A stretch of 64,000 nt of DNA. Origin: JAIMBK01 sp040755975. GTDB taxonomy: Bacteria > Bacillota > Desulfotomaculia > Desulfotomaculales > Nap2-2B. Where the stretch lies: NCBI GenBank assembly GCA_040755975.1, contig JBFLZY010000006.1:11000-74999 (forward strand), given 5' to 3'. Positions 34,182 to 42,542 of the stretch are shown one piece after another (the stretch's first letter is position 1; every line of letters starts with the position of its first letter). The notes beneath the pieces are model-generated. The model was not told the origin of the DNA. It searched no databases and saw only the letters and a list, made by a program, of their open reading frames with translations. The position numbers and the translations under genes were made by a program.

Positions 34182-35747
34182 ATGGCAATGAAATTCTTTC
34201 GAGGCAGGACCACTTTACGTTCCCAAATTATCTTAACCATTATTATTTTGCTGCTGATCCCCGTGCTGGTTGTTCTTTACGATATCTTCTTCGCCACCAA
34301 AAGCGATGAAATAATGCTCACTGAAAAGGAGGAGCGCCTCCAGTCGATTATCCAAAATCAAATTGTCCCGGGGCTTACCCTTGATTTAGAGAAAAAACTG
34401 GCCGGACAGGAAACTGCTGATCTGCCCCCGGAAATTCGCGACAGTCTCATCAGGGAATCTTTCGATGAAGTCGTCAAACCGCTGGTGCCGAACTTTCCGG
34501 GAGTCCGGCTGGGGCTCTTTCTTCCCGAAAACCAGCAGATTTTCGTCCACGGCTTTTTGCACGGATACCGGTACCTGTCCCCGGAAGAAGCCAGGCAGAG
34601 GGAGAGGCGCATTCTGACGGAAGCCGATTCCGGGTTAATCGCCGTCAGCGCCAGCGGCCGTCCTCTGGCCAAGCTGACGATGAGCTTGAACGACAAAACC
34701 ATTGAATACTTCGCCCCCATCATAATCCAGGATAAGCTCGTGGCGGTAGTTTGGGCCGACGAGCGCCTGCACCCCATCTTTGCCTTAAGCCAGAGCTTTC
34801 GCCTGTTCATCCGCTACATCACCCTTTTCGTCCTCCTGGCCGGTGCCGCCGGGGTATTGATCGTCACCCACAACCTGGCCAAAGGAGTCAGCCTCATCAA
34901 GGAAGGTTTAGGCAAAATGGAAAAAGACCTGAACAAACTTCTTCCGGACTTACCCGGCGAAGCCGGCCAGATCGCCCGGGCCGTCAACAGGATGGCCGTC
35001 TCCCTGGCCGAAAAGGAAAAGTTGGAAGAGGAGCTGCGCCGCTCCGAACGCCTGGCCGCGCTGGGCCGGCTGGTAACGGGCGTGGCGCACGAGCTGCGCA
35101 ACCCGATCAGCGTGGTCAAGGCCACCGTTCAATTGATGGAAACGGATTTTCAAGGCGTTGCAAACATCAACGAATATGTTAGTATAATTAAAGAACAGGT
35201 CGATCGCCAGAACAGGATCATCCAGGAATTGCTGGATTTCGGCCACCCGGGCAAAAACATTACCCAGCCGGTGGCTGTTAATTCTTTGCTGGAAAAAGTA
35301 TTGACCTTTACTTCGTCGCTGTTGCGCCAAAATAATATCGAACTAAACCTGGAAACCAAAGAGCGCCTGCCGCTGATCGAAGCGGACGGGGAAAGAATCA
35401 AACAGGTTTTTGTAAATTTAATTCTGAACGCCGTTACGGCCATGCCTGAGGGGGGAACCCTGACCATTAAAACCTACCGGGAAAACAACAGCATCTGCTC
35501 GGAGTTCAGCGACACCGGTTCGGGCATCGCCCGCGAGCACCTGCCCAAAATCTTCGATCCTTTTTATACAACCAAGGAAAACGGCACCGGGCTGGGTCTG
35601 GCCATCAGCCACCAGATCGTCAAAAGCCACGGCGGCACCATCGAAGTGGCCAGCACCGGCCCGCAGGGAACCACTTTTAAAGTAAAGCTGCCGATGGTAC
35701 AAACAACCAGGGGGTTGGACGATGGTACCCAAAATATTAATTATTGA
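34182..35747 (+). CDS. Membrane sensor histidine kinase 2
   Basis: 521 residues. Helix 1 (about 15-37), extracytoplasmic sensor (about 38-205), helix 2 (about 210-230), HAMP-like linker, H-box VAHELRNPISVVK (His near 303), N box NLILNAVTAM, DTGSGIA and GTGLGLAISHQIV. A paralogue of the kinase at 22431. AGGAG lies before the ATG. Its end overlaps the NtrC-type regulator gene by 26 bp, so this pair is a true operon. The signal is unknown; the location suggests control of the adjacent permeases. Confidence 0.93.
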   Translation: MAMKFFRGRTTLRSQIILTIIILLLIPVLVVLYDIFFATKSDEIMLTEKEERLQSIIQNQIVPGLTLDLEKKLAGQETADLPPEIRDSLIRESFDEVVKPLVPNFPGVRLGLFLPENQQIFVHGFLHGYRYLSPEEARQRERRILTEADSGLIAVSASGRPLAKLTMSLNDKTIEYFAPIIIQDKLVAVVWADERLHPIFALSQSFRLFIRYITLFVLLAGAAGVLIVTHNLAKGVSLIKEGLGKMEKDLNKLLPDLPGEAGQIARAVNRMAVSLAEKEKLEEELRRSERLAALGRLVTGVAHELRNPISVVKATVQLMETDFQGVANINEYVSIIKEQVDRQNRIIQELLDFGHPGKNITQPVAVNSLLEKVLTFTSSLLRQNNIELNLETKERLPLIEADGERIKQVFVNLILNAVTAMPEGGTLTIKTYRENNSICSEFSDTGSGIAREHLPKIFDPFYTTKENGTGLGLAISHQIVKSHGGTIEVASTGPQGTTFKVKLPMVQTTRGLDDGTQNINY

Positions 35748-37071
35748 CGACGAAAAACATCTTTGCTGGGCGCTGGAAAAAGCAATGCGCCAGGAAGGGT
35801 ACAGCACTCTAAGCACCACGAGCGGCAAAAAGGGACTGGAGTTAATCAAGGAAGATCCTCCCTCGCTGGTTATTTTAGATTTAAAAATGCCGGAGATGGA
35901 CGGGCTGGAAGTACTCAAAAGGGCAAGGGAAATGCAGCCCAGGCTTCCCGTCATCATCCTGACCGCCCACGGAACCATTGAAACGGCCATTGAAGCAATG
36001 AAAATCGGCGCGGTCGACTATCTCACCAAACCCTTCGACCTGGATGAATTAAAAATCGTCATCAAACAAAATCTCATGGTCAGCCAGCTGGTCACCGAAG
36101 TGAATTTCCTGCGCGCGGAACTGGCCAGAAAATACAGCTCCATAATCGGCGAAAGCAAAGCTATCCAGGAAGTAAAAAAACTGATCGAAAAAGTGGCGAA
36201 AAGCAACGCCACAGTGTTGATTACCGGCGAAAGCGGCACGGGCAAGGAAGTGGCTGCGCTGACCATCCACCAGCTAAGCCCGCGCCGGGACGGGCCCTTT
36301 GTGCCGGTAAACTGCGCCGCCCTGCCCGAACAACTGCTGGAAAGCGAGCTTTTCGGGCACGAAAAAGGGGCTTTTACGGGCGCGGTCGCCCGCAAGCTGG
36401 GCCGTTTTGAACTGGCCGACAAAGGAACGATCTTCCTGGATGAGATTACCGAGATGCCGCTGTCCATGCAGGTTAAGCTTTTGCGGGTGCTGCAGGAAAA
36501 ATCCTTTGAGCGCGTCGGAGGGACCGAAACCCTGCGCGTGGATGTCCGGGTCATTGCCGCCACCAACCGGGATATCGCATCAGCCATGCAACAGGGGCAG
36601 TTCCGGGAAGATCTCTACTACCGGTTAAACGTCTTCCAGATCCACATGCCCCCCTTAAGGGAAAGAAAAGAGGACATCCCTTTGCTGGCTCAACATTTTG
36701 TTGAAAAGTTCCGCCCTACCTACCTGGTGAACAAAATCTCCTCCACGGCCCTGGAACTGCTTGTTCGTTACCACTGGCCGGGAAACATCCGCGAACTCCA
36801 GAATGTTATCGAAAGGGCGGCGATTATTTGTCAAGGCAACGAAATATTACCCGAACATTTACCTAAAGAATTATTGTCCACGCAAAAAACAACGGCAAGT
36901 TCAATAATAAATTTTCCGGACCAGGGAATCTCCCTGGACGAGGTGGAAAAGGAACTGATTTTAAAAGCCCTGGAAAAAACCGGCGGAAACCAGACCAGGG
37001 CCGCCCAACTATTGGGGATCACCCGCTCCGCTCTGCTTTACCGGAGCCAAAAATACGGCCTTAACATATAA
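35722..37071 (+). CDS. NtrC-family sigma-54 response regulator
   Basis: 449 residues: receiver (DDEKH, phospho-Asp in ILDLKMPEMDG near 53, LTKPFD), AAA+ domain with Walker A GESGTGKE, the sigma-54 contact loop GAFTGA, GTIFLDEITEMP and the R-finger region, and a C-terminal Fis-type helix-turn-helix (KTGGNQTRAAQLLGITRSAL). It activates sigma-54 promoters when phosphorylated by kinase 2. The AAA and HTH parts are complete, unlike the receiver-only paralogue at 24069. Confidence 0.95.
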   Translation: MVPKILIIDDEKHLCWALEKAMRQEGYSTLSTTSGKKGLELIKEDPPSLVILDLKMPEMDGLEVLKRAREMQPRLPVIILTAHGTIETAIEAMKIGAVDYLTKPFDLDELKIVIKQNLMVSQLVTEVNFLRAELARKYSSIIGESKAIQEVKKLIEKVAKSNATVLITGESGTGKEVAALTIHQLSPRRDGPFVPVNCAALPEQLLESELFGHEKGAFTGAVARKLGRFELADKGTIFLDEITEMPLSMQVKLLRVLQEKSFERVGGTETLRVDVRVIAATNRDIASAMQQGQFREDLYYRLNVFQIHMPPLRERKEDIPLLAQHFVEKFRPTYLVNKISSTALELLVRYHWPGNIRELQNVIERAAIICQGNEILPEHLPKELLSTQKTTASSIINFPDQGISLDEVEKELILKALEKTGGNQTRAAQLLGITRSALLYRSQKYGLNI

Positions 37072-37157
37072 AAATTTTTTCGAAAAAAGGAGGATTTGCC
37101 CACAACTCTTCAGAATATTTTCATTTGAAAAGAGGTTAAACTTTTACAAAAAGACTG

Positions 37158-37799
37158 GTGGTGATTACGATTTTAACCAACGAAAAGAACAATTTGAAAA
37201 AAGAAATAAACACTCCCCAGGGACAGGTGAACATTGAGGGGCCTGTGGAAAGGGATTATCTCGCTTCTCTACTAATTGACCCGAACTTGAGCAACTTTCG
37301 CAACCCGTCGCGGCAAAAGGAGGCCTTGATGCTCGTGGCCGACTCCCCGGAAGGAATGGTCTATATAGCCAGGCACGGGAAGACCATTATCGGCTATCTG
37401 TCTTTTCACGCGCCCAGCCCCTATACGCGCTGGAGCAGGCACCCGCGCATCCTGGAGCTCGGCGCCATCGAAGTCAGCGCCCGGTGGCGCCGTTTTGGAA
37501 TTGCCACCGCCCTGCTGAAAGAAGCTTTTCAAAACGATCACTTTGAGGAATATATTGTGATCGCCTGCGAGTTTCAGCAGCATTGGGATCTGCAGGGAAC
37601 CAGGATGAACGCCTGGAATTACCAGCGGATGCTAAGCAGGCTGTACGGAAGCGTAGGCTTTAAGAAAAGGCGCACGGACGATCCGGACATCCTGGAACAC
37701 CCCGCCAATATGCTTTTGGTGCGCTTCGGCAGCAAGGTAAACAACGCCTACATCAAAGCCTTTGAAGAGCTAACCTACCAGCAGTCGCTGGTGGAGTAG
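37158..37799 (+). CDS. acuA: AcuA-like GNAT acetyltransferase
   Basis: 213 residues. INTPQGQVNIEGPVERDYLA at the start, ELGAIEVSARWRRFGIATAL as the acetyl-CoA-binding motif A, and IVIACEFQQHWDLQGTRMNAW are strongly reminiscent of AcuA, the lysine acetyltransferase that inactivates acetyl-CoA synthetase in Bacillus. The start codon at 37158 lacks a strong ribosome binding site. No acsA gene is nearby. Downstream is a terminator. Confidence 0.8.
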   Translation: MVITILTNEKNNLKKEINTPQGQVNIEGPVERDYLASLLIDPNLSNFRNPSRQKEALMLVADSPEGMVYIARHGKTIIGYLSFHAPSPYTRWSRHPRILELGAIEVSARWRRFGIATALLKEAFQNDHFEEYIVIACEFQQHWDLQGTRMNAWNYQRMLSRLYGSVGFKKRRTDDPDILEHPANMLLVRFGSKVNNAYIKAFEELTYQQSLVE

Positions 37800-37868
37800 G
37801 GACCGGAAAGGGGCATAAGCAAAGCGGCCGGAAATAAATTTCCATGGTGATTGGTTTGTTGACGCCTG

Positions 37869-37914
37869 AAAACCTCCTGGAGAGAAACAAAAAATCAAAC
37901 CCGGGAGGTTTTTA
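37869..37914 (+). terminator. Terminator after acuA-like gene
   Basis: Stem AAAACCTCC / GGAGGTTTT (37869-37877 with 37904-37912) with GG/CC extension, about 26-nt loop, tail TTTTT overlapping the stem end. Confidence 0.8.
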
Positions 37915-37975
37915 TATAGGGCAAAAGAACTTATTTTCTTAATAGAATTTACGAATAATTTAACGAGGTGATCCG

Positions 37976-38506
37976 ATGAATCGCCAGGGTTTATACAGGT
38001 ATAAAAATTACTGGCCCCGGATAGCCGAGAACGTCTTTATCGCGCCCGGCGCGCGGATCATTGGACGCGTGGAAATCGGCGAGGCGGCAAGTGTATGGTT
38101 TAACACGGTCATCCGCGGCGACGTCAACGAAGTAAAAATCGGCCCGTACACAAATATTCAGGACGGCTGCACGCTGCACGAAGAAGACGACGCTCCCCTG
38201 ACTATCGGCGAACGCGTGACAATCGGCCATAACGCCATTATTCACGGCTGCACCATCGGCAAGGGAGCACTCATCGGGATGGGCGCAATTATTTTAAATA
38301 AGGCCGTCGTAGGAGAAAACGCGGTTGTAGCCGCCGGCTCGCTGGTTGTCCAGGGGCAGGAAATTCCCCCGGGGCACCTGGCGATGGGTTCGCCGGCAAA
38401 AATTATTCGCGCTCTCACCCCGGAAGAAAGCAAAGAGTTCCAGCGCGCCGCGGAAAATTACCGGCGGCGCGCCAGGGAATATTCAGAAAACACCCCGGAA
38501 CCCTGA
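37976..38506 (+). CDS. Gamma-carbonic-anhydrase-family protein
   Basis: 176 residues, left-handed beta-helix with hexapeptide repeats. Metal-binding histidines are seen in CTLHEED, TIGHNAIIHGCTIG (two His), and the pattern VWFNTVIRGDVN near the start is typical of the YrdA/PaaY-like gamma-CA group. GAGGTG precedes the ATG. Enzyme activity is not proven for many members, so a metal-dependent hydratase or acetyltransferase-like role is possible. Confidence 0.88.
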   Translation: MNRQGLYRYKNYWPRIAENVFIAPGARIIGRVEIGEAASVWFNTVIRGDVNEVKIGPYTNIQDGCTLHEEDDAPLTIGERVTIGHNAIIHGCTIGKGALIGMGAIILNKAVVGENAVVAAGSLVVQGQEIPPGHLAMGSPAKIIRALTPEESKEFQRAAENYRRRAREYSENTPEP

Positions 38507-38662
38507 CAAAACCGGTCCCAAAAGACACGTTCCGACATTGCTGACGAAACCTGTCACCTGAAGATTTTTCAGGCAATTTCCCTTTTTCAGGCTTACCAGG
38601 GTAAAAATAACGAAAAAAATAATTGTAAAAATTTTTGGGAAAAAGAAGGAGATTATCAAAAC

Positions 38663-38779
38663 ATGAAGAATAATATGGAAAGGGCGGTAAATTTTACTCT
38701 GGGAAATTTTGTGACAGGGAAGTTGGGACGTGTCGGAAAGCTTTTGGGCAGCCGCAAGCGAGGAAATAGTAATGGATAA
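38663..38779 (+). CDS. 38-residue basic peptide at head of agr operon
   Basis: Reads MKNNMERAVNFTLGNFVTGK then continues with LGRVGKLLGSRKRGNSNG. AAGGAG lies about 10 nt before the ATG. The stop overlaps the next start by 8 nt (TAATGGATAA), a sign of translational coupling. Strongly basic and possibly amphipathic. No family is recognised. The coupling and the ribosome binding site are the reasons to accept it. Confidence 0.55.
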   Translation: MKNNMERAVNFTLGNFVTGKLGRVGKLLGSRKRGNSNG

Positions 38780-39254
38780 AATGCCCCTAACCGCTTTAGT
38801 GTTCCAATCTATCCCGGAAAGCATAATTCTTTTCGCCCTGGGCCTCACCCTGATGGGTGTTCCCTTACGCTGGAAAAGGATTGTTCCGGCAGCTTTAATT
38901 TTATCAGCGACTTCCTATTTAGTACGAAGCATGCCGCTACCTTACGGAATACATACTATAGCCAGTTTGCTGGCCTTGTATTTGTTGTTTATTATCCTTT
39001 TTCGCACCCCCATCTTGCTTTCGGCAATAGCTGCTCTTTCAAGTTTAATTGCGTTATTAAGTTTAGAGCTCTTATTATGGCCGTTCATTTTCTTTGTAAC
39101 TAATATATCAATTAAAGATATCTGGCATCAACCCATTTTACGCATTGTAATACCCTTACCGGAGTTAGCTTTATTGAGCATAATAACCTGGTGGTGTAAA
39201 AAGAACAAAATTACACTTTCTACCTTTTGGCCTTTCCATAAAAAACAAAAATAG
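38772..39254 (+). CDS. Polytopic membrane protein of agr operon
   Basis: 160 residues with five or six hydrophobic segments and a basic tail. GAGGAAATAG lies before the ATG at 38772; the alternative upstream GTG at 38730 lacks a site and lies within the 38-residue ORF. AgrC kinases normally carry such a six-helix sensor at their N-terminus; here the kinase gene that follows has only two helices, so this may be the separated sensor half. Confidence 0.7.
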   Translation: MDKMPLTALVFQSIPESIILFALGLTLMGVPLRWKRIVPAALILSATSYLVRSMPLPYGIHTIASLLALYLLFIILFRTPILLSAIAALSSLIALLSLELLLWPFIFFVTNISIKDIWHQPILRIVIPLPELALLSIITWWCKKNKITLSTFWPFHKKQK

Positions 39255-39265
39255 GAGCATGAATC

Positions 39266-40117
39266 ATGAGCGTAATATCATCCAATTACGCATTAATTAT
39301 CTTCCTGCTATGCCAATCCTTTATTCTCTGCCTGGTTACACAGTATATCATCATCAATAACTTGACAATTTACATGGGTATAATCGTGGTTGTCACTCTA
39401 ATTGTAATAGGCAATGCCATCATGAGTTTTTTAATTCTCAAAAGGTTGGTACAAAGCGAATATCAAAGTATCTTACTGGAACAACAAGCCCGGAGCATAG
39501 AAGACATTCAGGAGTTAATCTGTAACATTCGCGCCCAGCGCCACGATTTTCTCAATCACCTGCAGACCGTTTACGGCCTTTTGCAAATGAACAAGGCGGA
39601 AAGCGCCCAGAGCTACCTGGCCGAAGTAGTCAGAGAAGCGCGGACGTCCGCCCAGCTCATTAATCTCAAGCAACCGGAGGTGGGGGCGCTAATCCAAAGA
39701 AAGGTAAACCAGGCCGCGGCCCAGGAAATCAGCTTTAACCTGACCATCCAGAGCGATTTGCACGCCGTACCGGTCCGTCCCTACCAGTTGAACCGGGTTC
39801 TGGGCAACCTGATTGACAACGCCTTTGAAGCCGTTATGGGGCTGGAACCGAAAGAGCGCTTCGTTAAGGTTGAAATCAGCGAAAACGAAGAAAATTACAT
39901 CATCAAAGTTCTCAACTCGGGACCGGGTTTAAAGCCCGAAATTCTTGATCATATCTTTGCGCCCGGGTTCTCCACCAAAGGTTCAAACCGGGGTATGGGC
40001 CTCTCCATTGTTCGCGAAATAGTGGAGGAGCACGGGGGAACAATTTCGGTGTCTTCTCCGCCGACGATCTTTACGGTAAAATTTTCCCGGCCGGGAGGGA
40101 AAGGCAATGATTCATAA
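39266..40117 (+). CDS. AgrC/Spo0B-type sensor histidine kinase
   Basis: 283 residues. Two membrane helices (about 7-30 and 35-57), a coiled segment, the phospho-acceptor RHDFLNHLQTVYGLLQMN (His near 92), then GHKL ATPase motifs NLIDNAFEAV, NSGPG and GMGLSIVREIVEEHGG. The HDxxNHL-type H-box is that of the AgrC/CitA/Spo0B group. Its end overlaps agrB by 11 bp. No cognate response regulator is adjacent. Confidence 0.87.
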   Translation: MSVISSNYALIIFLLCQSFILCLVTQYIIINNLTIYMGIIVVVTLIVIGNAIMSFLILKRLVQSEYQSILLEQQARSIEDIQELICNIRAQRHDFLNHLQTVYGLLQMNKAESAQSYLAEVVREARTSAQLINLKQPEVGALIQRKVNQAAAQEISFNLTIQSDLHAVPVRPYQLNRVLGNLIDNAFEAVMGLEPKERFVKVEISENEENYIIKVLNSGPGLKPEILDHIFAPGFSTKGSNRGMGLSIVREIVEEHGGTISVSSPPTIFTVKFSRPGGKGNDS

Positions 40118-40727
40118 CTTTGCCGTGAGGCTGGCCGCTATTATCGCTGGAGAATTGAAGATGAACGAGCGGCAGGGAATCATTGCTTATGGTCTGGAAG
40201 TAATTATTGGCGCCTTGATAAAGTTAATTCTATTTGTCACGCTCCCGGTTGCCTTGGGAATCTTTCCCCAGGTAGCCGCCGCCGCGCTGGCCAGCATCAT
40301 TTTTCGCCTGGCTGCCGGGGGGGCTCACTGTACGGCTTATTACCGCTGCCTGGTCAGTTCCCTGGTCACTTTTTTAGCTATTGGAGCACTGGCCCGCTAT
40401 CTGGCTGCCTATTCTCTCCCGCTGCAAACGATAGTCATTTGCGTCACCGCCTGGTCGCTGGTCATTGTGTGGCGCTGGGCGCCGGCAGACACACCGGCAA
40501 AACCGATTGTTAACTTACTCCACCATAAGGGCCTACGAATTGCATCTCTAATAATAGTAGCTTTCTATCTTGTTACAGGGTTGTATACTCCTTTAAAACC
40601 AGACCTTGTTCTGGCGGCATCATTAGGTTTTTTCATTCAGGCTTTTACGATCACTCCGGCGGGATACCGCTTTATAGAAGCAGTAGACAGGCTCCTTTCC
40701 CGGCAAATAACTCCCTGCAGGGATTAA
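40107..40727 (+). CDS. agrB: Accessory gene regulator AgrB
   Basis: 206 residues. Catalytic region RLAAGGAHCTAYYRC contains the conserved Arg, GG, His and, seven residues later, Cys of the AgrB cysteine endopeptidase. Five to six hydrophobic segments follow. AgrB cleaves and cyclises the AgrD peptide in the membrane. GGGAGGGAAAGG lies before the ATG, which overlaps the kinase stop. The AgrD gene follows after 18 bp. Confidence 0.92.
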   Translation: MIHNFAVRLAAIIAGELKMNERQGIIAYGLEVIIGALIKLILFVTLPVALGIFPQVAAAALASIIFRLAAGGAHCTAYYRCLVSSLVTFLAIGALARYLAAYSLPLQTIVICVTAWSLVIVWRWAPADTPAKPIVNLLHHKGLRIASLIIVAFYLVTGLYTPLKPDLVLAASLGFFIQAFTITPAGYRFIEAVDRLLSRQITPCRD

Positions 40728-40745
40728 AAAAAGGAGGTGAAAAAG

Positions 40746-40874
40746 GTGAGGTTCAAACACTGGCTGATGAGCATTATAGCTGCCGTAGCCATGGTTGTTG
40801 CTTCAACGGGCGTCTACCCTGCCAGCGCGGGTTTCTGGTACCAACCGGAAATACCCCCGGAACTGCGCAAATAG
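40746..40874 (+). CDS. agrD: AgrD-type cyclic lactone autoinducer precursor
   Basis: 42 residues. N-terminal amphipathic leader (MRFKHWLMSIIAAVAMVVAS), then the core SAGFW and the acidic/proline recognition tail YQPEIPPELRK, which lines up with the AgrD tail DEVEVPKEL. The residue at the ring-closing Cys position is Ser27, and the peptide has no Cys, so a lactone rather than thiolactone ring is predicted. AGGAGGTG lies 8 nt before the GTG. Too short for most gene finders. Confidence 0.85.
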   Translation: MRFKHWLMSIIAAVAMVVASTGVYPASAGFWYQPEIPPELRK

Positions 40875-40881
40875 CCTTTTC

Positions 40882-40913
40882 AGGGGATAGAAACCGCGGT
40901 CTATCCCCTTTTC
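40882..40913 (+). terminator. Terminator of agr operon
   Basis: Stem AGGGGATAG / CTATCCCCT (40882-40890 with 40901-40909) with inner ACC-GC-GGT, then TTTTC. Confidence 0.9.
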
Positions 40914-40941
40914 TTTCTCTCAACCAGCGTTCCCTCACCTT

Positions 40942-42492
40942 TTACACCCCGACCAGGGCTACTTCCTCCCTGTCCAGCGTCTGGCGAATTGCGCGCACGA
41001 AGTCCGCCATATAAGCGTCCTTTCCCGCCGCCCGTTCGATCTGCCGTAACAGGTCGATTTCCCGGCGCAAGATGGAGAAGATATCCCCCTCTTCAAGGTT
41101 GCATTTTTGCATGAGCCCCTCAAAAGAGGCGCCGCGGTACCAGGCAGCGGCCAGCGTCGCCGGCAGGTGGCTCCAGACGCACATATGCTCGGGAACCCCG
41201 CTCCTTAAAAGGAACTTCCGGAGGTCCACGACGTGTTCTAAGGAAAAGGGGCACCTTTCCACCCATTCATCGCGGCCGGGCTGGTAGTCGACGCCAGCCA
41301 AAATGGCCGCCGCCTCTTCCGGGGAGGCTTCCAAAAGAATCCCCGAGAAAACCAGTTCGGTCACCAGGACTTCCTGAACGTGCAGCTCCAGCGCAAATTT
41401 CCCGCGGGCAAGCAATTCCCTGCCCCGCACGTAACCCAATTCTTCCAGCAGACGCCAGACGTTTTCAAACTCCAAAACAAAATCCCGCGAGTTCTTTTGT
41501 AAATTCTCGATGCGAGCGGTTAAATAAGTTTTTCGTTCGGCAAAACCTTTTAGCTTTTTCTCGGCTTCCGCGCAGCTGTTATAGTTGCAATCTTTTCGGC
41601 CTTCCTGAAGCAACTTCCTCAGCTCCTCCCGGCGCTCCCGGGCGCCGGGGCGATGGCGGTATTTACGCCGCTTGAGATGATTGAGCTCCCGTTTTAAAGC
41701 CAGGCGGTGCAGCTGGCAGGCGGGCGTATCCTTCTCCGGGCAAAAACAAGCCGCCAGCCGTTTTTCCTTTTCCGTAAGAGTATTTAGCTCCCGCCGCAGC
41801 TGCCAGATTTCCCGGTTATTCTGGTAAACGGCCAGGTTTTGCTCCAAAAACCGCTTAATCTCTTCGTCAGTTTTCCAGTACAGCAGGCTCAAGACCGTGT
41901 TCGGCGAAATCGCCAGGCGCCCCCTGACCGGCTCTACATCCAGCTCGTTATAAAAACCTGTTTGTTCCGGATATTTCTCGTCAATTCGGACGTAAACGTG
42001 CCCCACCCGGTCGTACCCGCGGCGCCCGGCCCGGCCGGCCATTTGAAAAAATTCCCGGTTCATTAAACCGCGAAATTCCCGCCCGTCCCACTTGCGGCAG
42101 GAATCAAACACCGTGCTGGCGGCGGGAAAATTAACCCCCAGCGCAAAGGTTTCCGTACAAAACAGCACGTAAAGCAACCGTTCTTCGTAAAGCCTTTCCA
42201 CCAGCTCTTTAAGCACCGGGGGCAGCCCCGCGTGGTGGTACCCGATTCCCTGCAAAAGCAGGCGGCGCAGGTTTTGCCGCCGGAGGGTGAATAAGCCGGG
42301 GTAACTCTCTTCCGCCTGCCTGATCGCTCTCCTTACCGCCTGTCTTTCCCGGCCGGTTAAAAAATCAAAAGCGCGGCCCAGTTCCTCGGCCAGCATTTCC
42401 GTCCGGCCCCGGCCGAAGGCAAAATACAAAGCGGGTAAATGATCTTGAATTGTTTCGATCACTTCTACGCAGTTAGAATTGTTCTCGGCCAT
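40942..42492 (-). CDS. Ski2/DEAD-like helicase, C-terminal half
   Basis: 516 residues holding RecA domain 2 and the accessory C-terminus of an SF2 helicase. GIGYHHAGLPP, LFCTETFALGVNFPAAST, and QMAGRAGRRGYDRVG (motif VI) are present; then a Cys-containing region (CFCPEKDTPACQLHRLALK) with coiled coil, and a helical bundle. It lacks Walker A/B, which are in the preceding ORF (42543-43304). The ATG at 42492 has GGGG 8 nt upstream, so separate translation is conceivable. Most likely one helicase gene broken by a frameshift near 42545-42555. Confidence 0.8.
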   Translation of the reverse strand: MAENNSNCVEVIETIQDHLPALYFAFGRGRTEMLAEELGRAFDFLTGRERQAVRRAIRQAEESYPGLFTLRRQNLRRLLLQGIGYHHAGLPPVLKELVERLYEERLLYVLFCTETFALGVNFPAASTVFDSCRKWDGREFRGLMNREFFQMAGRAGRRGYDRVGHVYVRIDEKYPEQTGFYNELDVEPVRGRLAISPNTVLSLLYWKTDEEIKRFLEQNLAVYQNNREIWQLRRELNTLTEKEKRLAACFCPEKDTPACQLHRLALKRELNHLKRRKYRHRPGARERREELRKLLQEGRKDCNYNSCAEAEKKLKGFAERKTYLTARIENLQKNSRDFVLEFENVWRLLEELGYVRGRELLARGKFALELHVQEVLVTELVFSGILLEASPEEAAAILAGVDYQPGRDEWVERCPFSLEHVVDLRKFLLRSGVPEHMCVWSHLPATLAAAWYRGASFEGLMQKCNLEEGDIFSILRREIDLLRQIERAAGKDAYMADFVRAIRQTLDREEVALVGV

Positions 42493-42542
42493 TCGCCATT
42501 CCCCTGAAATAGATTCGCTGCCAGACGAATCAAGGTAACTCC

